64,000 nucleotides of DNA from Paramoeba atlantica (taxonomy: Eukaryota; Discosea). The stretch spans positions 1 to 64,000 of the forward strand of contig CDRNVI010000047.1 of the NCBI GenBank assembly GCA_977017575.1, given 5' to 3'. Positions 8,843-18,500 of the stretch are shown piece after piece (position 1 is the first letter of the stretch; each line of letters starts with the position of its first letter). Made by a program: the position numbers and the translations under genes. The notes beneath the pieces are model-generated. The model saw only the letters and a list, made by a program, of their open reading frames with translations. It was not told where the DNA came from and did no database searches.

Positions 8843-8916
8843 GATTAAACATTACAGTTTACATACGCTTACTATATCTGATTGACTATATGTTTTTCTT
8901 CCGGAAGTGCAATTCT
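8842..8916 (+). repeat. Terminal repeat C1 of the VIPER-like element
   Basis: 75 bp (starts AGATTAAACATTACAG, ends GGAAGTGCAATTCT), repeated at 9303-9377 (C2). C1 abuts A2, and C2 abuts the interrupted host element F. The last bases, GCAATTCT, also equal F's own sequence at the right junction, so short homology at the integration site is likely. Confidence 0.85.
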
Positions 8917-9377
8917 AAAAGTTTACGAAAAGAATTGTACAATGGAAATTTTGATTTCTGAGAATTATATTTACGTTAGTTGGCCGACGGGCATTGTACG
9001 TTTGTTATTCATAAACTAGTTTATATAGTGACACAAAGCATTATACAGTGAACTGGTAATAGAGCGCGTTTTTATCCTTTGAAACTTTTTGCCCCACCCA
9101 CCAACCCGCAAACCACTCCCCGCGTGGACACCCGTTCGAGAAAGGGAGGGAAGGGAGTTCTCTCCAGGAAAAAGTTCATGAGGTATATAAAATAGATTTG
9201 ATACTTACTTCGCGAAGTTGATATTACAGTACTGGTGAAGATAATGTCTTTTACTCTGTTGTCCATGATGGATGTTATATTTCGGTAGCTCTGTAGTTCT
9301 ACAGATTAAACATTACAGTTTACATACGCTTACTATATCTGATTGACTATATGTTTTTCTTCCGGAAGTGCAATTCT
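8915..9377 (+). mobile_element. Internally deleted tandem derivative of the VIPER-like element
   Basis: 463 bp made of A2 (8915-9089), a 27-bp linker rich in CCCACC, B2 (9117-9300) and C2 (9303-9377). It has the same termini as the full element but lacks all ORFs and the hairpin spacer. It directly follows C1, so the two copies are head-to-tail, as expected when a circular YR-element intermediate integrates at an existing end. It is non-autonomous. Together with the full copy it separates the two coding parts of element F. Confidence 0.85.
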
Positions 9378-11102
9378 CTGGTTCTAATCCCTTCTCTACA
9401 ACGTATTTCCGATGTTTTCTTTCTACGGCACTCTCTAACAGGGCTTTGCTGGTCTGTTTCTGGTAACTGCTGCATAGTGTGTGGACAACTGTGACATCAT
9501 ATAGAACTTCTCCAATATCTGGCCACATTATCGCCAGATCTGGGCCAGATCGTATACGACGAGCTCGGCATGGGTGCCTCTCTGCTGCTTCTGGTGATAT
9601 GGAGCACTTGCACTTTGTGCAGAAAAACGAGGAATACAGACGCGGTTCCACGGCACATGGTAGGCCTGCTTTCCCACACAGATTTGATAGGTATCTCACA
9701 ATATGTGAGTGCTTTCTTGTGCAATTCATTCCGGCACATTTCGAGCATCCGGCGACATGAGGAATTATACCAATCGGCGATTCACTGATCCCACAGCCTG
9801 GGCAAGAGATTGTACTTGAAGCATTAGGCAGTCCAATAGCTAATCTCATCTTGAGTGTTTGCTGAAATAAGTACGGGTTTACATAATTGTTTGTCGAGAG
9901 TAGATGATAATTCGCTTCTTTGGAACGTTTTATAACTCCACTGAAACGAGGATTCGATTTCAGCTCCGCTGCTAGCTTTTCGTGCTCAGTATTTGCCATT
10001 TTTTTCATTGCAGTACGTGCGCATTGTGATCCCGTTGTCCTCATACCTTTTCGTTGCTTCTCAAGTTTTTCTACCGGAGCTTCATGTGGTTTGAATTGCT
10101 CATCGATAGATTGACGAGAAGCGTCAAAGAGGTAACGATGTTTTAGGATTGTTGAGGTTATTCCCAGTCCTCCCATTTTGCATGGCAAAGAAGCGAGTGT
10201 TAGAGCATCTTCGTCAGCGTCACACCATTTCACTAAGACCTGCCGGATCTCCTTATCGAATTCCTGTGCTAGAAGAAGGGAAGCTCCCGGTTTGTGTACT
10301 CGCAAGTGATAATCATGACGTGGTAATGTACAGCGTTTGAGAATTGCTAGTGAGAGATTGCTTGGGCCCATGCGACTGAGTCTTCGAAACAAACAGTTGT
10401 GTTTTTCTAATTTTTCAAGGAGCATGCGTTCTACTGCTTTGTTACTCCCTATGTATCCTCCAAGTACTTTGATTGTGTCAACGCAGTCTTGAACCCCTAG
10501 TTCTCGGAGTGTCGAACCTTTGAAGTGCTGTGCCTTAGACCCTTGAAAAATTTCGCATTTCCGGAAGTTTATTTCCAAGTTCAAGTCGTTCGTAAGCTCT
10601 TTAAAGTGCTGAAACGCAACCTCGAGAGAAGCTTCATTTTTGGAGCTCATCGTGACGTCGTCCTGGTATGCTCTTATAGTAACTTCGGGGTATGCTTCTG
10701 CTACTTCCTTCAACGCTCCATGCAGCACAGTGCAGAAATAAACTGATGATAGCGCTGACCCTTGTCGAACTCCTGAAGAGCTTTGGATGACAGAATGTAG
10801 GGAGTTATTTGCAAAGAAGAGAAGTTCCGTTGGCTGACCATATTCCAAGTAAAACATTCGCATGAAGTGCTTGAAAATGGGATACTGTGTCAAAGCTTTT
10901 TCTATCGCTGTGCGGTGAGGTGTGTTATACGCATTTTTGAAATCGATGGTGAGGACAGTATTCCCTGCTTCGTATTCTGAAAGTAACTCATGGACAATTG
11001 ATTCGCAGGCATTTTTCTGTAGAATTCCGCGTTGGATTGGCTGAAAAAGCGACTTCAAAGCACTTTCATGACGCTGGAGAAGGATCGACCCACAAATTTT
11101 AA
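9378..11102 (-). pseudogene. RLE non-LTR retrotransposon F, RT and endonuclease part
   Basis: 5'-truncated ORF on the minus strand that starts inside RT (KICGSILLQR near 11102) and runs to ENC at 9378, where the YR element interrupts it; the open frame reads on to 9313 inside the YR repeat. RT motif A is LTIDFKNAYNTP, then GVRQGSALSS and the active-site AYQDD. After the thumb come the Cys/His segment (CPGC ... H-x3-GC-x2-C, RKHSH) and the second CxxC with H and C, then the PD-D nuclease centre RSGPDLAIMW followed by LYDVTVVH. It is closest to elements G and A. It belongs to the CRE/R2-type group whose endonuclease nicks the target for target-primed reverse transcription. No N-terminal domains remain. 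Confidence 0.87.
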
Positions 11103-11114
11103 GTACAAATTTTA

Positions 11115-11132
11115 AGTTTCTGTACCTTGTTG
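11115..11132 (+). other. Partial spliced-leader sequence at 5' end of element N
   Basis: 18 nt identical to the 3' end of the 39-nt SL (AGTTTCTGTACC, ending CTTGTTG), followed by a pyrimidine-rich leader. Upstream is F plus a tandem ACAAATTTTAAGT duplication. This is a 5'-truncated SL, marking the 5' end of the retrotransposed RNA. Confidence 0.75.
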
Positions 11133-11222
11133 ATTTCTTTTCTATATCGACTTTTTAATGTTCACCAGACAAGCGTACAGAACATGTTGCATTGATTGTT
11201 GTTGCTTTATTCTTACTTTCCC

Positions 11223-12368
11223 ATGGGAGTGGTCACCCGCTCTAAGGCGAAGGAATCGGGAGTAGCTCCCGAAATTTTGCCTCTCCCCTCCACCCGGCGA
11301 AAGAAGAAAGCAACCGAGGTGCGACCTCCGCCGCCAACATCAGACAAATCCCCGCAACCTGAACCATCCTCCTCTGCACTACGCTCGCAACCATCGCCCG
11401 GCCTGCGGCCTTCATCGCCTTCACTGCATTGCGCGTCCACACCTTTTCGGTCGCAGGCGCAATCAGCAGTACTGCCATCGCTATCGTCCCCTCCGGCGAC
11501 GAAGTCCCCTCCAGCAGATTCCTCGTCGGCCGAAAACGCAATAGAGCTTAGGTTCCCCAGTCTACTCCCGCTGCCGACCGGAAACGATGATACAGAAAGA
11601 AATTTTCGCATGTCATTCAGTGAGTTGAAAAAGCAGTTGGACGCACGCGCAGACTCGGAATTGCGCAGACTCGTGCCAAGACTCGGAATTGCGCACCCAC
11701 AGTTACCCGAAAGTATTCTTTGCCCCGGATGCAAAGCTATACTCAATAGCAAGACTGCACTAACACACATACCGGGATGCGTACGCTGTCCGGGATTCAA
11801 CGCCACAGCAAAGCACAACGCCCTAGTTCAATTTGTGTACAAACTGTGTCAAAAAGCCGGTTTACCGAGCGAAAAGGAACCAAGAGCACTCAGCACCTGG
11901 AGTTGTTACACGTGTCATCGAACAGTCGACTTCGAAGCCAGAATACTTCATGAAAAAACTTGCACTGGCAGACGATATCATCGCTCAGGACCGGATATAG
12001 TAATATATTGGAACACTGGTGAAGTTTTTTATGATCCCACAGTTATCCACAATCTCGCACCATCCAATATTCACCGTACGTCCAAGCAACTATTTGCCGA
12101 TGCAATTCAACGCAAACGAGGCACATACGTGGCGACAGGTCTAATCCCAGAAGAAAACTTCATGCGCATTCCCGTACTAGCCTCTGGGTCTTTACATAGC
12201 AACACCAGACTACTGCTACATGCGATTGCCGACGCTACCCTTGCGGTGCGACAGGGCACGGAAATGGAATTCAAGTTGCTTGTTCAAGAACTGGCGGGTA
12301 CTCAGGTATACTCACAGTTACGTCAGCACCTGAGTCACACAAACAAAGAGTGCGAAAGTTTGTATTAA
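11223..12368 (+). CDS. RT-less RLE element protein N (N-terminus fused to endonuclease)
   Basis: 381 residues from the conserved start MGVVTRSKAKESG; an upstream in-frame ATG at 11196 is not conserved in relatives. Residues 1-130 are the basic RRKKK and Pro/Ser-rich N-terminus of the D family. From about residue 155 it is the RLE: CPGCKAILNS ... HIPGC-x2-C, TAKHN, CYTC ... H-x4-C, then RSGPDIVIYW ... FYDPTVIH. The whole RT and the shared pre-RT domain are missing, yet the frame is open. A 16-bp direct repeat (11652-11667 and 11680-11695) sits at the fusion point, suggesting a short-homology deletion. It could be an endonuclease-only parasite of an autonomous relative. Confidence 0.85.
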   Translation: MGVVTRSKAKESGVAPEILPLPSTRRKKKATEVRPPPPTSDKSPQPEPSSSALRSQPSPGLRPSSPSLHCASTPFRSQAQSAVLPSLSSPPATKSPPADSSSAENAIELRFPSLLPLPTGNDDTERNFRMSFSELKKQLDARADSELRRLVPRLGIAHPQLPESILCPGCKAILNSKTALTHIPGCVRCPGFNATAKHNALVQFVYKLCQKAGLPSEKEPRALSTWSCYTCHRTVDFEARILHEKTCTGRRYHRSGPDIVIYWNTGEVFYDPTVIHNLAPSNIHRTSKQLFADAIQRKRGTYVATGLIPEENFMRIPVLASGSLHSNTRLLLHAIADATLAVRQGTEMEFKLLVQELAGTQVYSQLRQHLSHTNKECESLY

Positions 12369-12716
12369 GTATCGCAGAAGGACCCAACTTTACAACTAGA
12401 ATATAACAAAGCTTGCATAGTCGCGTAAGCTTCAAACATAACACCCCCACTATTGGGGGGTAGCGCCATTAACAGGTTAGCTTATTTATTTATTTATCTA
12501 TTTATCTATTTATTTGTAAGTCCTGTTCTAGTTAAAAAAAAAAAGTAAAGACCTTTCTATAAGTTTACGATAAGAAATTTAGGAGACTTTATTTACAAAA
12601 AAAAAAAAAAAAATATTTGGCAAAAAAAAAATTGGCGCAAAAAAATTGATTGTGTTGTTTTATGCAGGCTTGTTCCACTTTTTGTATTAAGACAAAAAAA
12701 AAAAAAAAAAAAAAAA
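12369..12716. other. 3' UTR of N, microsatellites and a YR-element terminus
   Basis: No gene. Holds an AGCTTGCA ... GTAAGC stem similar to one after element D2 (about 40423), a C5/G6 hairpin near 12445, a TTTA microsatellite (about 12481-12521), a 40-bp stretch like the VIPER-type A terminus (12557-12596, CTATAAGTTTACG), and A-runs at 12597, 12642 and 12692-12713. The last A22 run directly precedes element I. Confidence 0.6.
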
Positions 12717-12783
12717 CGCAGAGGAAGAAAAGAAAACAAAAGAGAAAGCAGCTGAAACGTCACGTAGGCAGTGCGAAGACTCA

Positions 12784-15515
12784 GTGGCCACGGCAATCCC
12801 CTCACGCAAACCTCGCATAAAAGTGATCATTGGAAAACAGCGACAAGAAAATCACACAACGATAAGATCAAGTAATGAAGTTCCCCACTCTGAACCATCT
12901 TCGCGTCTTCAAACACTCGGTAAGGTTGCTGGAGTGGTCGGAAAGACTGTGTGGAATGGGCTGCTGACACTGCACGGTGTTCCTACAGCCGAGGAGCGTG
13001 TGACAAGGGAACGCCAAATTGCAGAAACCGCTCGAGGAAAAGAAAGAAGAACGATATCAAAGTTAGATTGCCTCCAGATCACTACGATAAATACAGAATC
13101 TTCAGCGGAACAAACGGTAGGGATGCAAGACGGCAATACCGAGTCTCAGGCAAGCGTCGTTTGGCCAGGCACTACGACGACTGAGTCGATCACTGCGACG
13201 AAAGATGAAACTTCAGCCGAACAGCCGACGCAGGACGCAGATGTCGAATGTCAGACATACGCCGGCTGTTTAACTCCTGAGGACACCCCATTGAGCACGG
13301 GAAGGGTTGACGGGTCTACGACACTGCACGCGGTAGTTGACGAAAATAATATCACGATGCCGAACTTTGAACTTCCTGCTGAAACAGAGTCTGTCATAGA
13401 AGTTGCCAAGGAGGCCGAGATGATAGAGAAGTTGAATAAGTCGATAAACCCAACGGAGCAGTTTCCACTGGCACCGGATACCATCTGGGATTCATCAAAA
13501 ACGGCGAAACAAGGGGACTCGTGCTTGATGGCATGGTGCTTCAGCGATTCCTCGCAGCTGAATGTATCGAAAGGGGTGGTTAAGTCGGTTAAGAAGCGTT
13601 CCGGAATCGGACGGATGTCTCTCCAGTACGAAGGTATAGAAGGGTACAAATGCGGCGAGCAATTTCGTGGGTTCATTCCTCCAAACTCTAATGTGAGAGT
13701 TTATTCAATACAATGGCTAAATATAAAGGATTCAAAAAGCAGCATTGATGTGGACGCTAAAGGAATTCCCAGTAATCAAGGATTTTCTCATACGGAAGCA
13801 GACTTGGATTTCGATCCAATGCCAACCATGCGGACTGTCAGTGCAGAGTTTGTGCCCTGTGTTGTCTCTATCTATCGTGACATAATGCGGTATTACGCAG
13901 ATTCTTCTTACGACCAACGAAATCAAATCTGGCACAGAACCATGTCGGCAATGAAACATTCGTTAGCTACAGTGCGCCATCTCATTGGAAAAAAGCGTCG
14001 TCGCCGCCCAATTCAAAATCAGGAGACGAACGCAGGAAACAGTGAATTGGAACAAAAGGCTAAAGATCTGAGAGCAGTCAAAAAAGCGACACGACTTGTT
14101 TTGGAAGGAGCGATTAAGAAAGCGACGCGCGTGTTAGATCAAGACATCACCGAAACATCATTAGGGGATGAAGAAAAATTGTCTCAATTACAAAAACTAC
14201 ACCCATCTTTACCGATTTCTTTTGAGCTTCCCACCGACGCCACGAAGGTAGCATGTATCCCGCCCCATGAACTCCGAGAAGCAGGAAAGAGACTCGCAAA
14301 AGGCGCCGCCCCAGGTCCATCCGGTACCACAGAGGCCATCATTCGTCTGCTCTTGGACGATGAGATCTGTTGCACGAGTCTAAGCCACATGATGTGCGAT
14401 TTAATTAACGGACTGCTGTCCAAGGATGTAATGCGCAGACTGCGGAGAGCACGCTTAGTTGCACTCCCTAAAACAGCTCAAGCCGTTCGACCGGTGGCAA
14501 TGGGAGAAATTTTTCTCAAGTTGGCTGGACTAATCCTTCTTCTGCGTAACGAACATAAATTTGAAAAGCTTTTCCTGCCGATGCAGCATGGGGTGATGAG
14601 TCGCGCTGGCTGCGAGACTATTGTTCACGAACTCAATCGACGATATATGGAAGGGTGTGCTATCCTCTCGTTGGATATGAAGAACGCTTTTAATAGCCCT
14701 TCACGCGGCGAGATTGCAAAAGCACTTTTTGCTTTGAGCGCCCTTCGGCCTTTTCAGCGACTATTTGTTGCCGAATATGGGACAGCGTCTGAACTCCTCT
14801 TTTACGGAAAGAACGGGGAACTGTTTTCAACAGTTGAAAGTTCGGCTGGAGTTCGCCAAGGGTCGCCGTTGTCGACTCTATACTTCTGCTCCTTTCTTCA
14901 GCCAATACTGGAGACAATTGCACAAGAATTTCCCATGCTACATATATACGCTTATGTTGATGATATCAATATTGCGTCAACTGAGGAAGATCTTGTTGCA
15001 GCTGCCTATGTTCGCCTCAAAGAACTTCTTCTAAGCAAAAAAATCTGCCTTGCCCCTCAAAAGTGTGTATGGTTTAGCGGTCTGAACAATATTCGCCTAC
15101 CCGAAAGTCTAGCGAATGAAGGCGTTCAGATAGCGGAGAAGGCAGTCAAAACATTAGGAGCCTACGTAGGGGAAGCAACCCGAGTCAGTGAGCTGCTTCT
15201 TGCCAAGCTTGAAAAGCATCTAACCATTTTTCGGCGGCTTTGTGACATGGGAGCAAACAACGTTTCGCTTCTCCTCCTGTCGCGATGTGTTAATGTACGA
15301 CATCGATACCATATAAGGGTGCATCGACCGGGAGAAACTTTTGAAATGGCAAAATCTTTTGACAAGCAAGTGCAAGAAGTTCTTACTGCATGGTTTGGAT
15401 CGATGACACCAAAGCAAATTGCTTGGGCGCGTCTACCTGTGAAGAGCGGAGGATTGGGGTTAACGCCCACTGATCTCTTGCGAAAATCGGCGTATGAAGC
15501 ATCAAGGCACAGTGC
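12784..15515 (+). pseudogene. RLE retrotransposon I, 3'-truncated by element B1
   Basis: About 910 residues; the frame is also open upstream to the A22 run at 12713, so the true start is lost or uses another codon. Residues 220-315 hold the shared pre-RT domain (CLMAWCFSD ... GFIPPNSNVRVYSIQW). RT: KGAAPGPSGTTEAII, motif A LSLDMKNAFNSPSR, GVRQGSPLST, active site AYVDDINIAS. Thumb and connection follow to EASRHSA at 15515. The C-terminal RLE is missing because B1, with its SL, joins here; the frame reads on into the SL to a stop at 15555. It starts next to an A-tail, part of the head-to-tail stacking. Confidence 0.85.
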
Positions 15516-15554
15516 AATCTTTAACGATAAAGATACAGTTTCTGTACCTTGTTG
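15516..15554 (+). other. Full-length 39-nt spliced leader at 5' end of B1
   Basis: Starts AATCTTTAACG, core ACAGTTTCTGTACC, ends CTTGTTG. The identical 39 nt occurs at 55663-55701, with different bases on both outer sides, and partial copies occur at 40520, 45465, 11115 and 28764. Kinetoplastid SLs are also 39 nt, contain AACG and CAGTTTCTGTAC, and end TTG (known, from memory). The sequence upstream is unrelated (element I), so this is a copied RNA 5' end and not an SL RNA gene. Confidence 0.85.
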
Positions 15555-15589
15555 AATTATTTTCTTTTTCTTTGTCTACTCTCTTTTTG

Positions 15590-18500
15590 ATGGTAATGAA
15601 CGAGACACACCCAGACAACCATCCTGAGGACACACCTTTCGACCCTGGAATCATGGATTCTAATCAGAATTCTGTCCACGAAGAAAAATCCCATGAATTG
15701 GGTAGTTGGGACCAGTTTAAGGGCAACGAACATCTTATCCGAAGCGCAAGCACCTATGACGAGAGTTTGTACACTACTGCCATCCCGCAGAATATCCCGC
15801 ACGATTGGATGCGCCGTGCGCACGCTTTAGAAAAGGATATTGAAACGCCCGACATGGGTCACGTACATGACCGAACTGAAGAGGAGATCCATTGTAGTGT
15901 CCAGCGTGATATCGATAAGTCTAATAATGTTGATTTCGAAGGAGCTGATTCGATTTCACACAGCCAACTAAGCACATTTAGCAAGGCTGCGAAGATGACC
16001 GATGAGTGCTCTAATGTCAATTCTGACGGAACCGATTCGACTTCACTCAGCCAATTAAGCACATCTAGCAAGGCTGTGAAGACCACTGATGAGGGTCCTA
16101 ATGTCAACTTCGAGGGAACTGATGCGACTTCACCCAGCCAATTGAGAAAATCTAATAAAGCTGTGAAGGCGAGATTTTTACGACACCTTCGAAACTCAGA
16201 ACACTCTAAGAACTGTTACGAATCCGAAAGCAGTACGGCCACGTTTCCAGACCTCACTCCGACGGACCTCGTTTCTCATTTCTCCGTTTCTAGCAGTCTA
16301 AAGAGGCGCAAGAACAAGAAGTGCTCTAAAAGAAATATTACCTCACAGACATCTTTGAACCAATCAGGCTCCGAAAGCACAGTAGCGACAGAGTCGGGTA
16401 GCGACGGAGTCTCCGTTGAACCGGTATCATCACAAGACAGCTGCGTCACATCGGAAGTAAAGCTTAAGCGGAACCGAGCCACTTTCAAATCCGAGCCTGT
16501 TAAATCACCTAACCTCACGCGGAAGACAAAAACATCGTATAACGCTAGAAAGTGTCCAGTGGAATCATGTTTGTGGCAAACCGGTCCTCATGGAAATCAA
16601 TGGCAGGCGTATTATAATCACGTCTCAAACAGGCACGGGGCGGAAGTAACGGACACGTGGTGGGCAGAGGAAGGAAGATTTCGATGTGCATACTGCAAAA
16701 AACATTACCACTTAGGCAAAAAGGAGTCCCATACGCGACATTGCAAATTTCGCACACACTCATCCGATAACCCTCAGGATCCTTCCCGTGAGGTGAACGA
16801 CTCCCCGAACCCTACCACAAACGCCGCTGTGATGCCTCAACGCCCCCCCGGTACAAACCCTAATGATCAGCCCGATCAGATGGAGGATGTTGACAACTTG
16901 CTGCCGACCTTATCTTCTGTGTGCACACTGCCGGTAATTACGAGCAAGGATATCCCTTATTGCTGCAGGGCTGAATGGGCACGAGTACTCACTTCCTGCT
17001 TGACGGCAGCCACGCTAGATAATACACTCGAGGCGTGGACTCTCCTTGCGATGCTTCCGAAATGTGTCCTTCCGGCCCCCCGCCGTGGAGGCAGTAAGAA
17101 CAAAACCTCTTATGCGTCCTACGTCCGAAAATGTCTTTCCAGATGGAACCAAAAGGAGTACATACCCCTCTGGAGTGAAGCAATCGCCAGTCTACAGCGC
17201 AAACGCAAATCCCCGGCGCAAGCAACCAGCGTAGAAGAAAATGACGACAAGGCAGCTCTACGAGCGGCTAGGCTTGCCCGAGATGGAGAGCTATCGCGTG
17301 CCATGACAGCACTGACCTCGGAGCCACTCGCTCCCCATGACGATGCCACCTACAATAAACTCATAAACAAGCACCCTCCACGACTCTCTGGCGAAGACCC
17401 AGGCGAACAACTTCCTTCATCGTCCGTAACCCCTCTCAAGATCACACAGGAAAATGTAACCGAGGCACTCTCAAGTTTCCACAGAGGATCCTCCGGAGGG
17501 GCGTTCGGCCTTCGGCCAGAACATGTGCAGATAGCCATGGCATATCACAACGATGAGCGCATAGATCCATTGGGAACGCTCACCAAGTTCGTTAACCATC
17601 TTCTTTCCGGAGGCGCGATGGACGAGGTCCAGCCGCACTTCGCTGGCGGACGCTTATGTGCACTTCATAAGGGAGCACACGATGTTCGGCCCATCGCCGC
17701 AGGAGAAACCCTCCGGCGCCTCGCAAGCAAGGTTGCGTGCTTTTCTGTCAAACCAAAGGCCTGTCGGCTCTTCAGAGGACATCAGTACGGGGTTGCAATA
17801 CCCGCTGGAGCCGAGAGGGTAATACATTTATGCAGATTGACCATGGCGGAACACGTTGATGACGAGGACTTTGTCTTATGTAAAGTTGATCTCCGAAATG
17901 CGTTCAACCACGTATCACGCAACAGCTTTATTTCGCTCACCCGTCAATATTTTCCTGAGCTTAGTCCCTATGTCGAATGGTGTTACTCTTCAGACAGCCG
18001 CCTAACCTTCGGAGATCGAACGGTCACCTCTTCTGAAGGAGTTCAGCAGGGAGACCCACTAGGCCCTCTTTTATTTTCTCTCGTCGCGAAGGAACTATTT
18101 ACGGAAATCAAGAAGGCAGCCCCAAGGCTTGACTTAAACATGTGGTTCTTGGACGATGGGGTTCTGTCAGGCAAATCTTCAGACGTCAGGCATGCACTTG
18201 ACGTCATTGCAGTCGAAGGTCCCAAGTGGGGCTTACATCTCAATGTTGCTAAATGTGAACTCATTACGAATCCAGCTGCCTCTGACCGATTTGCTCTTTT
18301 TCCGGACATTCCTGGTTTGAACAAAAACACAGACGGCAATCTTGACATCTTGGGAAGCCCTATTGGATCTACAAGCTTTTGTCACCGATACCTATTGGAA
18401 AATCCAATCAGTCTCGCTGAGGACTCACTAACGGCAATACAAAAGTTGGATGACCCTCAAGTGGCCCTATCGCTCATTCGTCATTGCACAGGATTTTGCA

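Larger units (their letters stand above)
5067..8914 (+). mobile_element. VIPER/TATE-like tyrosine-recombinase retrotransposon
   Basis: Left terminal segment A1 (5067-5241), overlapping ORFs for a tyrosine recombinase and then RT-RNase H, segment B1 (8079-8262), a hairpin-rich spacer, and right terminal segment C1 (8842-8916). Segments A, B and C recur in the same order at 8915-9377, giving the split or tandem terminal repeats typical of DIRS-class elements. YR upstream of RT-RH matches the order described for VIPER of trypanosomatids; classical DIRS and Ngaro have YR last. It is inserted in the minus-strand element F, whose coding sequence resumes on both sides. It looks nearly complete; the ORFs are open. 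Confidence 0.88.

Noticed and set aside
8700-8845. Intact SL RNA gene on the minus strand
   Set aside because: The exon differs from the 39-mer at both ends, and I see no clear Sm site or promoter; kept only as an SL-like stretch.
15516-15554. The 39-mer as a fixed target site of site-specific RLE elements (CRE/SLACS style)
   Set aside because: It occurs only on the 5' side of plus-strand elements with unrelated DNA further upstream, and truncated forms all keep the 3' side; this fits a copied RNA 5' end better.
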